The translations under genes were made by a program, and so were the position numbers. From contig OY856188.1 in assembly GCA_963693315.1 (NCBI GenBank), forward strand, positions 268,889,114 through 268,953,113: 64,000 nt of DNA, read 5' to 3'. Shown here in pieces: positions 24,771-36,827 of this stretch; position 1 is the first letter of the stretch; each line of letters begins with the position of its first letter. The notes under the pieces were generated by a model. That model ran no database searches and was not told where the DNA came from. It saw only the letters and a program-made list of their open reading frames with translations. This stretch comes from Diogma glabrata (Eukaryota; Arthropoda; Insecta; Diptera; Cylindrotomidae).

Positions 24771-26156
24771 TTAGTTGTTTTTATGACGTAAATGTAATTG
24801 AACATGAACATCGAACATTTTTGAAATATATTATATATAAAAAAAATACAGGGTTCCTTGGTTTCGGCCCACGTATAATATTTGAACTTTTATTGAAATA
24901 TTCAATTAATTTTAATTACGCCGGATTGCTCAAAACTATTATCAAAACTGAAAACACTGAATTTAAAGATACACAAATAATTACTTGGAAATCTCTTTAT
25001 CTTAGAACTACAGAAACAATTAACTAACATGAAAATAATTTTAATCGAAAACAAAATCAAAACTCAATTATACCAAGTAAAATGAAAAAGAACGCTTACG
25101 TTAAATTTTCCTGAAGTATGTTGTCTCCATTTACCTGGCCATGTTTGTTTTGTGACAGATCTTTGTTGCAATCTTATGTCTTACATAACCATTAATATCA
25201 ACACCAACATTTCTTATTCCAAATAAACATGTTGCCGATCTATCCAACCATATACATAACGCAAATCAATAACTCAGAAATAGTGATTTAGATTTATCAC
25301 TCTATTATACCATGAAGCAGCGAACCACTTAGAAATACTTCTTCCAGATCCAATTTATGTATCAAGCAATTTAGCTTATCATCATCTAAATCAAACTTAT
25401 GATTTAATTTGACATCCGACATAATATTAGTGGTGGCTGCTCTATATACCAACACTGCATGTGTAAGTAAGAACACAAAACGTTCAGTCAATATTGCTTT
25501 TTCCACACTTTTATTTTTCTTAAAAAAACTCAAGCCTTCGATCTTTTATATTTTTTTCCTTTTCCCTTTTTTTTAATTCATTTTTTTTTTCATTTAATAA
25601 AAGAAGACAACTTCCACTACAGCACATAACAAATAAATAAATAACAAGGCTTGATTACACCAAAAAAATTATTTAATTTATCATAAAGAAAAACTTTCCA
25701 TCACAAATTGCACTATAATATTTATTTTCAACTAATTTATTCGAATTTATAACTTATATCGATCTATTTTAATTTTAGAATTACACTAGACTACACAACA
25801 CAATTAATGTAATATATAATATTGTAATAAACTTCGTCCAGAATGGGTTAATTTAATTTACTCATACATAACCAATACATTCTGCATAAATGGTTCCCAC
25901 ATTCAAACTATTGCACAGAGGGATTAAAGAATGAATTACCTAATACATTTTGCATAAATTAATGCAAATTAAATTTGTTATAGAATGAGTTCACTAATAC
26001 AAATATTTACATTAATGCAAGTATGAATTAAAAAGAGGTGTGGCCTATATTGTTTTCTAGAAAGTACAGTGGATTAGCAGAAGTTTCTAATTATTTATTT
26101 TTGGATATAAATAAGCAAATAAAATATCAGATAGTCAGTTTTAATTTTGCAATTAA
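24771..26156. other. No gene seen
   Basis: AT-rich sequence; open frames at 24707-25027 and 25297-25533 (minus) have no recognised content. A CATTTTGCATAAAT-type motif recurs at about 25880 and 25950. Confidence 0.4.
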
Positions 26157-26500
26157 AAGTGTTTACAAATATTCGCGTATATGGAATAATCGGGTGGTAC
26201 TTGAGCCTGGGTACTAATAGTGAAAGAATTTGAACCTAGCGCAATAGTAAATACAGATTTTACGATTCTCGATATTAAGCGTTCGATATTCAGCATTCGA
26301 TTCAAATTGTGGAAAAGCGGTGAAATTTATCGTACATAAATTGGAGACCCTAGAATTTATTGTAATTAAAATCTGAAACTGCTGTAATTGGTTGACAAAT
26401 AAAGTTTGAGATTTTGTTAACTAAAGATCCGTCTTTTTACTGTCGTATTTGCTCAATAATCGAAAAGAACCGGCGCAGAGTCGTTACAATATAATAAGTC
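26157..26500 (+). repeat. Possible LTR end with primer-binding-site-like text
   Basis: An AATAAAGTTTGAG polyadenylation-like region (26399) is followed ~70 bases later by CCGGCGCAGAGTCGTTACAA (26470-26489). That resembles the GGCGCAGTCG primer-binding site of 17.6/297-type gypsy elements, with two extra bases. The 5' boundary is not defined and no second LTR or internal coding region follows. Tentative. Confidence 0.25.
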
Positions 26501-26775
26501 AACTTTCAAAAATATATTGATTGAATTTATTATAAAAATTTTCATTTTTATATCAAATTTTCTGTTTCTGTTTCCCTTTCCAACAATCACCAATTTTTAC
26601 AACGTATAAAAAAACATTAAATCAAACATATTTATTGTTGAAATTGAGTGACGCAGCTAAATCTCAACAGTAGCATACAAAAATGTTGCGATTTGCGAAG
26701 AAAATTATTGAAATTATAATTGGAAACGAAAATTATCATTTGTTGAGTAAAAATTGAAATGTCCGCCGTTACAAA

Positions 26776-27180
26776 TATTTTTGGAATTTTGAAAAAGTTT
26801 GTATGTTTGATTTTGTAATAATTTTTGCAATATTCTTAGAATTTTGAAAAAAGATTCAATTTTTGATTTTGTTATAATTTTTGCAATATTATTAGAATTT
26901 TGAAAATAAAATAGAATTTTTGAATTTTATATATATTTTAGAATTTTGAAAAAAGTTTAAATATTTGATTTTGTAAGAATTTTTGGAATATTTTTACAAT
27001 TTTGAAAAATGTTAAATTTTTGGTTTTATTATAATTTTTGGAATTTTGAAAAAAGTTTCAATTTTTGATTTTGTAATAAGTTTTGAAATATTTTTAGAAT
27101 TTTGAAAAAAGTTTGAATTTTTAAGAATTTTTGGAATATTATTGGTATTTAGAAAAAGTTTAAATATTTGATTTTATTCT
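26776..27180. repeat. Degenerate tandem repeat, 43-57 bp units
   Basis: The block GAATTTTGAAAAAAGTTT followed by TTTGATTTTGTAATAATTTTT recurs at 26784, 26839, 26895, 26941, 26998, 27041 and 27098. About eight units of AT-rich minisatellite with variable spacing. Confidence 0.8.
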
Positions 27181-28099
27181 AATTTTAACGAAGCTCGGAT
27201 TGTTTTGATTTTAAAGTCTTTCATTGAATAAATTGACAGGTGTGGATGTTTAGAGAGTGTAAATGATGAAGGAATCTTACACATCATATTATTGGAAAGA
27301 AAATTTTGCTCTTTTAAACCAAAAACGGGCTTCTCTTTTGAATATTTTTTTATTTTTACGACACCAATTTTCATTTACAAAAACTATTGCATATAATTTT
27401 TAATAATTTTTTTTCATTTATACCAACATCACATTTAAAATTAGAATATTAATTAAATTCTATTTACGACTTACTTTTTGATTTTCGTGTAATCAAAAGC
27501 AGACGCATGTAGAAACATGTGTGTAATTGACGGTTTTTATACAAAAAAAGTGTATAAGTCCTGATTTACTTGATAATCTATTTTATTATAACCCGATCAA
27601 ACAGAAAATTTGGTGTTTTGTTAGCGAGAACTTTCTATCTCCGTTTCTCTTCAGATATACATTAATCATATACCTTCATATACATCAATCATATACAAAT
27701 ATACATTAAAATGAGAAAAAAAGAAAAATCATAATAATTTTTTTTATCTTGCGCTATTTTTAATAATATCACAAAAAATTCAATACACATACCAACATGA
27801 AAATCAAAGACTACAATTTCAAATTTGATAAATTCATTTACATACGATATTTTGATGAAATTTTTTATATTCTCTCCGGATACTTCCATGATCCAATTAC
27901 TATTGTTGAAGCATGTCAAGAACAAAAATAAGAATATTTTCATTAACGGAATTTCTTTAGATGTTTTGCTGTTTTTTTTTTATTTTGATATAAAGTGAAA
28001 CTGATATATATGATTTTGATTTCTAATATAGAGCAGAAATCAAAATAAGGCTGATCGTTACAAAACTTTGCTAACATGGTGAACCAAAAAGATAAACAA
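27181..28099. other. No gene seen
   Basis: AT-rich; three short frames (66, 60 and 84 codons) without motifs. Confidence 0.45.
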
Positions 28100-28970
28100 A
28101 AATTTTATACGCAATTGTGAAGTTGGTTTAAAATTTTCTGACTATAACTAATATATTTCAGGAGATGAATGACAGTACTTCTAAATATAATTGAATTAAC
28201 GCTGGTGTACTACAAGGCTCAATTTTGACAATTCATTAATTTTTAATTTATATCCACGAACCGTTGAAAATTACCAGTAATCCGATAAAAAGTTTTGCAG
28301 ATAATGTGCACTGTAAAATTCATTCTTACTCCTATTCCAAAAGGGAAATATGCATGCAAGTATAAAGCCTGCAAATGCAAACGACGATTTGAAAAAGTCA
28401 CCGATTTTTTGTAACAAAAATTTTGTCAACTTAAATTTCCCCACAACACGGTTGTCGGTTATTGTTTGTTAACCGAGTTTCCCAACGATATGTAGATAAA
28501 CTTTCGGTGAAAAATATTTTACTCCGTATCCATTGCTGAACGTTTATAAGCCCTTTGATAGGGGGTGTTTTCGTCAAATTTGGTTCAATTCGTCTGTTTC
28601 CATCCTACCTCGTTTTAACTCTGTTCGAAAGCGTGTACTATTAATTGTTGATGACTGAAGTCTAACATCAAAGCTTGATTCTCTACAACATCGTTGCGCT
28701 GTTGCTGATCGCATTGTTTTTTGTAAATATCGTTACATATCGTCACATTACTCACTGTTATAGTGAGTATAGCTGCTTCTTTTTATGCACACCGCACACA
28801 AACGGAATGCATAACCCGAATTAATATGCCAAAATGGCTTCAATCTACAAACATTAAAAAAATCATCCATCGATACCTCAGAACTGTTCGTAAAGACATC
28901 TTGGTGTTGTGACACATATTGTAATTCCTACTACGCAACACTTTTTATTAAAAAAAATCAAAAATCCATA
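28100..28970 (+). pseudogene. LINE reverse transcriptase relic, 3' part
   Basis: About 28190-28325 reads INAGVLQGSILT, IYIHEPLKITSNPIKSFADN, a decayed form of the VNAGVPQGSVLSPTLFLxxINDLL..TSNPIHSFADD block of LINE RTs (catalytic FADD now FADN). The C-terminal part follows in broken frames: SLQHRCAVADRIVFCKYRYI at about 28680-28740, and the terminal CDTYCNSYYATLFIKK at about 28910-28965. The 5' part is missing. Same family tail as at 3181-3245 and 37555-37800. CR1/Jockey-like group by motif; exact clade not settled. Confidence 0.65.
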
Positions 28971-29600
28971 TGATATAAAACTAATTTAATCATTTAACAT
29001 TGTAGATTTGAACCCTTTTTTCTCGTCCATAGAATGTGATTTTCATAAGTAAAAATATGTTTTTCACTTAGCAAATTAGACCAATTTTTCCTACAAAAAC
29101 ATTAAAAAGTTTATTTTAATAATGAAAATAGTAGATCTCATAGCAATTACAAAAACAACATAATGTATACAAACAAAGACATCTTCAGTATAAGTTAAAG
29201 TGAACTAGTTTTTATAAGGATATGAGTATATCTTAATTTTATTAAAATTTTAGCACTTCAGACTTTTGATAAGTTTACTGTCAAAAACAATTCAAAAAAT
29301 TCAAATTAGTTATGTTTAAGTTATATGGTAATGTTAGTCAAAACTGTATACATATGCATAAAGTTAAATTAAATTAAAATTTTCAGAACAGAATTTCAAC
29401 TCATTAGTCGAAAACGACATTGAAAGTTTAATACTTTAACATACTGCTTTAGATCTACAATAAGGTTTGACTTGAAGAGAAAAGCAAAACAAATTAGCTA
29501 ACGTTAACAACTTCAACGAGTTGTTTTAAAATTTTATACAACTATTTGTATGCGACAGTATCCTATAATTTTTGCTGCTGGTCTTTTTGCTCATGAAAAT
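28971..29600. other. No gene seen
   Basis: AT-rich spacer between a LINE 3' end and a foldback element; no motif found. Confidence 0.45.
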
Positions 29601-30085
29601 CAGTCCCTGGGTCGTGGCCGATTTCATTTTATGATTACCACATATTTTTTCTTCGTGAGGTGCCTGTTCATGACTATTCCAAAAACTTTTGTTCTGCCAG
29701 TTTCCACAACTCGATCGCTTTTTGTTTCTGAAAATTTCCGATTGCGCGGGATCATAGAATTTTTAGTATGGGGTTTGGAAATTTGTTTAAAAACACGAGG
29801 GCAACCATGTCTGACAAAAATGTGTCCGATAATTGACATTTTGGCATGTTTGGGGTACCCTCATGTTCTTAAACTAATTCCACCCCCATAATTAAAAAAA
29901 ATTTGTTGTAGCAAATTTACAAGATCCCGGGCAATCAGCATTTTTCGGAGCTTGCCGAACGAAAAAGCACCCGAATCGAGGAAACTGACACACCAAAAGT
30001 CTTCGGTCTTGTCAATGACAGGCGCCTCACGAAGTATAAAATATGTTATAATCATCATATGACATCAGGGTTGGTCCAGGAACTA
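29601..30085. mobile_element. 485-bp palindromic foldback element (MITE-like)
   Basis: The two halves are inverted copies around an axis near 29843. Mirrored blocks include CTTCGTGAGGTGCCTGT (29650) with CTTCGTGAGGCGCCTGTC (inverse, near 30020), GCGCGGGATC (29744) with its counterpart GATCCCGGGC (29933), and TATGGGG (29767) with CCCCCATA (29882). Termini are approximately CAGTCCCTGG and CCAGGAACTA. Divergence of the arms is roughly one base in four, so it is old. No target duplication could be fixed and there is no transposase. Open frames on both strands here are by-products of the palindrome. Confidence 0.75.
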
Positions 30086-32032
30086 AATGGCAATATAACT
30101 AGTTCATCTTGTTTTTCTGCCTTTTCTTTTGTATAAAAAAGTAAATTGTATTTAAACATACTCTTTTCACTTTATCCTGTTAACATATTTATCTCAAATC
30201 TCAACTTCATTGAATTTTTATTAGTTTTAATTTGAAATAAGTTAATTTTATGCAATAAACGTACAATATTTACACAATATTTTTCGTTTCACAATGAAAC
30301 AAAAAAAATGTTATTATTCCAAAATCCAAAAATAATCTTTATCCCAACTAATAAGTATAATTGAACATAAACAACAACAACATCAAAACAACCCCTTTTC
30401 CTTATGATTATATTTTGTGATCCAATTCTATTTTCTTTCTACTCAATTAAACTTCAAATGAGCGGTATGATAAGCGCAAAGGGTGGCTCAATATATAGTA
30501 GTTCGTTCTCTTAAAATATTTAAATAAATCGTAAATGATAAACAATTTTTTTTATTATTTTAAATTAGAAGAAACAGGCAAAATAATCAAGAAAAATTAA
30601 ATATTCTAAAAATCTAATCTAATTTAACTGATTATTTATTCATGTAATTAGTCAATAATTATATCGTTACGAAATTTTAAAACGTTTTCATAAAATCAAC
30701 TCAGTTTTTATTATTATTTTTGTTTGTTAAAATGTCGAATTAAATGATTAGCAAATTAATAGAAGTTGCTTTTGTATATGTCGAAAAATGTTAAGAGAAT
30801 CCCTTCAGCCTATATTAAAAGTGGAACGTATATGGAATTTGAATATGTCATAATTATGAAAAAGATTGATAAAGATAAATATGGGAAAGAAAAAGAAGGA
30901 GTTGATAGAAAATTAATTTTCTGTGTACGTGATGTGAAAATTACTTAAGGGATTTGTTTATATTTAAATTTTAATCGTATATTAGAGATTGCTGTAGTTC
31001 TTATACTGTTAGGAATGGTTGATTTTCAAGTATGAATTATGAGATTGTTGATGTAGGTAAACAAGTTTATAAATATGTAGAAACTATTGTAATCCTTGTA
31101 AAACAGAAAATTGTATTTATTTATTTAATTTACATTTATTCGGCATTGGATTAAGAAATGTAAAAACAAATTGAGTTTGTTGAGAAATTTAAAGAAGTTT
31201 TTATACTTTTAGAGTACGTTCATTTTTCTTACTAAGAAAGACATACTTTTACTTCCTCTCCAAAATTTCTATCTTCTTTCGAATTGGCTTTACTGTCAAT
31301 TCGATGAAAGTAATTCCGAAATTCGCTTCTGGATTCGATTGGTATGTATCAACAGCACGTTCTTTTATGTACTCAATACCAGTTTTGTTTCACAACAACA
31401 GGAAAACAACTTTTTTAACAATAATACCCAATAGCTGTATTGTAATTCTTTATTTGTTCTTAACTGGGGAAAACTACTTCTCAAACACATATAGCTGAAG
31501 CTAGCTGGATCAACAACTTCGCTAGACACACAGTCTTCCGATTGCTTCCTGCTAGTGACTCACTACCAGGTCCAGTTTCAGCAGTTTGTTTCACAAAACT
31601 TTAAAAACTCCAACGGTTTATTGTAGAATAATCCAGCATACACCCTTCATTCAAAATAATATACCAAATGTTGAACTTAGAACTTTATTTAGAATTAAAA
31701 ATAATTTTGCAACAATTTGTACGAATTTATGTTCACAAGACGGCATTTCGTTTACAATTAACGTAATTCGTTTCACTTAACGTAATCGCGTTTTATTTAA
31801 ACTCTTTACACTTTCGTAATCTAATTTAAATTAACTATCATTTAGCAAAAGGAATTCCTTACAAACAGTTCTAGTTAAATCTCGTCCGGCGGCATAATAT
31901 TACAACGATAACAGGCGACAGAGGGACAATTGTACCTTCATATGTTTTATATGGAAATCCTCACCGTAGACATAATTATTGTGCGATAAATAATGTATAG
32001 AAATTTTGCCTTATTTAGAACATGCTTTGAAA
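30086..32032. other. No gene seen
   Basis: AT-rich. An open frame of 60 codons at 30766-30948 encodes a Lys/Glu-rich peptide with no recognised domain and is likely chance. The stretch 31240-31900 is slightly less AT-rich but gives no protein similarity. Confidence 0.4.
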
Positions 32033-32610
32033 GAATTATGGCATTATAAGTTGATCAAAAAAATGTTGTCAAGTGTGTCAAAAGAAAGATTTCTATTTAT
32101 TTTTTTTGCCCAATTTTTTGGAAAAAAATAAAATTAATTATTGACATAAAATTTTATTTGTTTGTTTGACATGAAATTTTATTATTATTATTGAGAATTA
32201 TGGCATTAAGTTTGCCAAAAAAATGTTGTCAAGTGTGTCAAAAGAAAGACTTTTATTTATATTTTTACCCAATTTTTTGGAATAAAATTAATTATTTGTT
32301 TGACATGAAATTTTATTATTATTATAGAGAATTATGGCACTATAAGCTTGTCAAAAACATGTTGTCAAGCGTGTCAAAAGAAAGATTTTGATTTATTTTT
32401 TTACTCAATTTTTTGGAAAAAAATAAAATTAATTATTTGTTTGAAATGAAATTTTATTATTATTATTGAGAATTATGGCGTTATAAGTTTGTCAAAAGAA
32501 TGTTGTCAAGTGTGTCAAAAGAAAGATTTTTATTTATTTTTTTACCCAATAAAATTAATTAATTATTTGTAAAAACCGAAAAAATAATCGAAAAAATAAA
32601 ATTAATTATA
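32033..32610 (+). repeat. Tandem repeat, four units of ~135-160 bp
   Basis: GAATTATGGC(A/G)(T/C)TATAAG starts units at 32033, 32195, 32329 and 32470. Each continues with ATGTTGTCAAG(T/C)GTGTCAAAAGAAAGA and CAATTTTTTGGAA. A related single copy is at about 24660-24770. Confidence 0.85.
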
Positions 32611-33110
32611 TGTAGGACATGATAAACATCGCTGATCAATACTAAAAACCAGGTCCCCATAAAAATTTTTTGCCGAAAACTATATCAAAATCCTTAACCC
32701 AGACCGATGTCTTGATATCTCAGAGCTGTGAGATTTCAACCCCTTCATGTTTATATTTTTATACCATACACGGGTCTATGATATAATAACTGTAGTACCG
32801 TTATTATATCATATAAAAGGTACGAAGGTACTATTAAACCTTTACCGCCTGTTATGATAATGAAAACCTGCTCGAACCCCTATCTCTGAAAAGGCTGGGG
32901 ATATTTTTCTAAAATTAATTCTGCATGATCCAGTAAGAAAATGTACAGATCTCATAAAACTTTAACCCTCTCCGGCTTCTACAAGAAAAGTTATTAGTAT
33001 TTAAAAACGGAAAACGTACAATTGTACCTATGCCGCCTGACGAAGGTTAATTTCTCGATTATTCGACATCAATTACTTTACAAAGGAAGATCAAGAAATT
33101 CTGAGAATAT
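32611..33110. repeat. Unclassified moderately GC-richer stretch with a hairpin
   Basis: 32777-32790 and 32800-32813 are a perfect 14-bp inverted repeat (TATGATATAATAAC/GTTATTATATCATA) with a 9-base loop. The flanks (ATATCTCAGAGCTGTGAG, CCTCTCCGGC) look like old dispersed-repeat text but match nothing I know. Confidence 0.35.
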
Positions 33111-33339
33111 TCGATGTCGTTATTTTGCAAGCATTTTATTTAATTTTTTTGCTTTTTTGGATTCTTTTTGGAATTTGTAACCGATGTTTAATTGAAATAG
33201 TGTATAGGTTAAATTGAGGTCAAATACGTCAAATAGGTTTTGTATTTCTTTGCAGATATGTAGAATCGTTACCATACATATTTATACTTTCATACATTAA
33301 AGTATCTAATGGGGTTTGAAAAAATGTTTCAAAATATAC

Positions 33340-33565
33340 GTGTGATAAAAACACATTTTCTATTTTTTAGGGCTTCGTACTTTGAAAAAGTAAAAACTGT
33401 ACCCTGTTGGTGAGACTTTGGTTTCCGTCCGAATTCCTGCATAATCGATTTGCTCACATACTATAAGTGCTATTAACTTGAAATTTTCTAAGGTTATAAA
33501 CTAGTTGGTCGCTGTACGCGGAATACACCCAGACTCTAGCACCCATTGCTTGAATTTTTATTGAC
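33340..33565 (+). repeat. Dispersed repeat related to 50066-50400
   Basis: AGGGCTTCGTACTTTGAAAAAG....ACCCTGTTGGTGAGACTTTGG resembles the AGGGTTCCG...TTGGTGAGAG start of the repeat at 50066. Both have the general form of the AGGGTTCCGTA-type short repeats common in insect genomes. Non-coding. Confidence 0.4.
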
Positions 33566-33837
33566 CGACCTTATTCACAAGAAAATTTTAAAATAACAAA
33601 AAACTGAATTATGTTGCTCAATTATGTTCCTCAACCAGTTTTCAAACTCCAACTTACTCAATTTTTCTCAAACAAAATATTTTTGTCAAATATATCTAAA
33701 ATAAAAAGAATATGAGACGGTTTTCCCAAAAGTGTCAGATTAGTTTTGCAATATTTAAAAAAATAGCGAATGTTTTTAAAAACAAGTGAGTTGAAAAGTT
33801 TTTTAAAATTTCAAATAAATCTACAGTATATTGCTAA

Positions 33838-34025
33838 AGGTAAACAGGGCGGGAAATGGAAGTCTGGTCTTATACAGAATGTCTTGCCCATTACAGGACA
33901 GGAAGAAAGGAGGAAGTCTGCCTGACAACATTCGTCCTAAGAATCATAAAAAACACGAAATAAGAATCGGGCTCGAACCCAAACCCAAAGATAAAAGCTT
34001 TACTGACTAATTGAGCCCGGCCAGA
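33838..34025 (-). mobile_element. tRNA-derived SINE-like sequence
   Basis: On the minus strand, from about 34024, a tRNA-like head carries GGGCTCAATTAGTCAGTAAAGC and then a good pol III B box, GGTTCGAGCCC (complement of 33969-33979). A ~130-base unrelated body follows. The A box is weak. Length and layout fit a SINE; a decayed tRNA pseudogene is the alternative. The 93-codon hydrophobic frame at 33891-34172 lies over it and is not taken as a gene. Confidence 0.4.
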
Positions 34026-34284
34026 CAAAAATAACCAAAAGCCAATAAACAAAGAAAATATCAAAAGAAAAATAAGGACCAACAAAAAACACAAGGAGCT
34101 AAAAATCTCCCCAAAACCAAATTTAAGAAAAATTTGAGGAGAACATGAGATAACTGTTGGGATATGTGACAACAGAACAATCGTTTTAATTACTAATAAC
34201 CAAAAAACCGAGAACGCATAATAATAAATAGTAAATAAAGTAAGTGTTAGATGGTTGCATTGATAAAGTAGACGGATGATGGAT

Positions 34285-34560
34285 ACCCAACGAGCATTTC
34301 AACTTCTTTAAAAATATTAAACAGTCTTACCGCTTTCCCATCTGCATAGTTTCTTTAAAACTTCTAAGCGGCTTCGATAAAGGCCATTTGGAGAAATTTC
34401 CCCACCTTTACCAAGCTATGCTTTGTAAAAGTCTTCAGAAATAACTTCGGTATGGTCTTTTGTAAGCAGTTATGCAAGATGAATAGAATTTATGGTTTCA
34501 TATGTTATAGCTTCGGTAAAGTGCTTCTAATAGCTTCTTTTAAGCATTACGATGTTTTTT
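34285..34560 (-). repeat. GAAGC-rich dispersed repeat, copy 1
   Basis: The reverse complement shares GGTGGGGAAATTTCT, TATCGAAGC, TTAGAAG and a terminal GCTCGTTGGG with 38386-38790 (GGTGGGGAGAAATTCT, TATCGAAAC, TTAGAAG, GCTAGTTGGG). Probably diverged copies of one element; non-coding. Confidence 0.4.
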
Positions 34561-34705
34561 TAAATTTTATACTTTTTTAACGTTGTTATTGTTATTGCTC
34601 TCTATTATATAGTGTTTAAATTTAGGTTTTTGTTTAGGGCCGCATCAAGTTTTGAACTCTGGCCCTTCGATCGTATGTCCTGGACGCTGTCCAATCGGTT
34701 AATTT
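34561..34705 (-). mobile_element. tRNA-like SINE head
   Basis: On the minus strand from about 34703: TTAACCGATTGGACAGCGTC, then GATCGAAGGGCC, then a B-box-like GAGTTCAAAAC (complement of 34649-34659). Spacing and text follow a tRNA (D-arm, anticodon arm, T-arm) closely, but the stems are imperfect and there is no intact acceptor stem. SINE head or tRNA pseudogene. Confidence 0.45.
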
Positions 34706-34710
34706 AAATG

Positions 34711-35179
34711 CTAAAAAACAATAAATATCTTTGATAGTAATTGCAATAATAATGGCTTCTATAAGACTTCCATAGAATCTAGTTTTTTAATTTAGATGTA
34801 GAAAATATAGTATAATTCAGGGGCTTACTTTTTATGGAAAAAAGTATTATGCGGCATGTAACTTTAATGGGTGTTTTAACAATAAAATCATAATCTGATA
34901 TTTACGTTCTTAAAAGATTTTGTTTCTTTTTAATAAACGTAAAAGAATATTGACAAATCTTTTTTCTATTTGTTTTATTAATTCAAAGATTTTGGGTATA
35001 GTAACATTAAGGGGTTATATTTTTCAATCATTAACTTTTAACGTACCTACACCTGAACAATTTTTTTTTTAAATAAAAAGTTTTGTAATTGAATTTTTAA
35101 TAGGTATCACAAAATCATGCGTACTAAGGTGCTGATGAACGCAGTTATTTACTACATATATTCTCTGAGTTTAGATTTT
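34711..35179. other. No gene seen
   Basis: AT-rich spacer with no motif. Confidence 0.45.
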
Positions 35180-35465
35180 ATACGATCAATTCTGGCTCCA
35201 TTGGGTTCTGACAGACATACGTGCATGCAACAAATACATTCGCTCATACATACCTACTTCCACATATCCGTATACACACACTCATACACCTACATACATA
35301 ACCGTAATCATTCATGCATAAAAATTAAAAATAGAATAAAAATCAGATATGACTCACCCCATAGTAGAATCCAATCCCGCTCACAACCAAAAATGAAATA
35401 TAACTATAACATAACTCACAACCAAAAATGAAAACCGTTAACCCTAATGTAAGGCGGTAAATGGA
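35180..35465 (+). repeat. CACA/CATA-rich dispersed repeat, copy 1
   Basis: A run of CACACACTCATACACCTACATACAT-like simple text is followed by TGACTCACCCCATAGTAGAATCCAATCCC. The same order occurs at 49060-49210 (TGACTCACCCTATGGTTAGTCCAGACCCC), and related simple text at 47860-48070. The family is unclassified. The 104-codon frame across it encodes His/Thr-rich low-complexity sequence and is not believable as a gene. Confidence 0.55.
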
Positions 35466-36159
35466 AACACAAACACATGGTTTCTAATCGATAACTATTA
35501 ATCTTTTTATGTTCGTTAGTTTATTTAATCAAAAATTTATCTTTACTTTAAGTTCTAAATAAGCACAATCTTATAATTACTTGATACAATACAGCGACAT
35601 TTAAAAATTATTTTTGTAATGCACTAAAGTTTGCATTTAATTTCACCTAGTACCAATTTTATTCTAATCGATCAAGGGAAACACATACAAAGTTTACAAT
35701 TATCATTAAAATTTCCATTATTAATTAAGCATATCATTCTAGAATAACCGCACGAACAAATTAATTTTTTTATTTTTGACAGTCACAATACATATAACAA
35801 TATATTGGGTTTTAGCTTGTTTCTTTATTTTTGTTTGTTTATTCGATATATATTCTTTCGACATTTTGTTTTCGTTTGTTTAGTAACTTTTTGTTTGATT
35901 CATTAAGTGATACACTGACTTTATCAGATATTAAGACAATTAAAAGAATGTTAATTTTACTCACGCAAAGAATCAATGAACCTATCCGTTCAATGGATGT
36001 TTTCCCGCCAATCTTATTTCTATTAATCCCGTCAATTTCACCTGATCGTGCCGGCGAACAAAGCTCACTCATCCGCTGGATAATCAAACAACACCAAACA
36101 ATGAACTATTTTGGAACCTATCCACACAATTTTTTTTGTTTTAAAATTCTCCAGCTATC
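35466..36159. other. No gene confirmed; two overlapping open frames
   Basis: 35831-36163 (plus, 110 codons) and 35839-36087 (minus, 82 codons) overlap. Neither has a recognisable domain. The position immediately before a dispersed repeat (36160) suggests the stretch may be part of it. Confidence 0.35.
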
Positions 36160-36670
36160 ATGAAGAAAATGCAATTTTCATGCCGTGCGATGACAGCTCA
36201 CTTGTCAAAATACAAATCCAATTCAATGATAAAGAACGACATGGAGAAATTCTGTGTCTTCAACCACGTTTTTATAACTAAAATCACGCTGCTTGTGATG
36301 CTTGAAATCGTTAAACACGATAAGTTGTTTATCGGTTATTTTCTTGCGTTAAATATATGTACCCACTAAAGAGTCTACACTATTAGCTTGTACTAAAACT
36401 GGAAACGAACCATAAACAGAAACATTGTTTACGAAACGATTGTAAGAATTATACATGGAAATAGCGCGATTACGAATTAATGATATTGTACAACTGTTCT
36501 ATGATAACATTAAACGGAAACTATTGTAGAAGACGGTTACGGATTGAGTATAAGAAACTATGTTTAGAGAGAAAAAAAACCGAAAATAACTGGGAAAGTT
36601 TCTGTTAATGCAAATTTAGTGCGTGTGGGAAAGTGGTTCGACTTTCAATCACGAAGTTTGAATTACACTT
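36160..36670 (+). repeat. Unclassified ~500-bp dispersed repeat, copy 1
   Basis: Aligns over about 500 bp with 60430-61020 in the same orientation. Shared blocks: TCTTCAACCACGT.TTTATA.(C/G)T, GATAAGTT, ATAGCGCGATTAC, AATGATATTGTACAAC(T/C)GTT, TAAACGGAAAC(T/C)ATTGTAGA, ATGCAAATTTA(G/A)TGCGTGTG and TTACAATTCGT. No coding capacity. Possible LTR, terminal region of a DNA transposon or Helitron; no diagnostic ends found. Confidence 0.75.
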
Positions 36671-36827
36671 CATTACAATTCGTTCACACCAATGACATAC
36701 AAAATTTTGATTTAAAAAAAACACAAATAAATGTACATTTTCAAACGAATTGCCCAATTAACATATACTGCTGACATCTAACATCATAATTTACAATGTT
36801 TTTATCTGAAATGAGAGTACACTATGT

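Noticed and set aside
26776..27180. Tandem spacing reminiscent of a CRISPR array
   Set aside because: No constant-length repeat with unique spacers; unit and spacer drift together, and the context is eukaryotic.
29550..30058. Three overlapping frames (113, 71 and 65 codons) on both strands
   Set aside because: All lie inside the 485-bp palindrome and mirror each other.
33891..34172. 93-codon hydrophobic minus-strand frame resembling a small membrane protein
   Set aside because: It overlies the tRNA-like SINE sequence, and its hydrophobicity comes from T-rich text; no conserved family seen.
35117..35431. 104-codon His/Thr-rich frame
   Set aside because: It spans CACA/CATA simple sequence shared with two other loci; low complexity, no domain.
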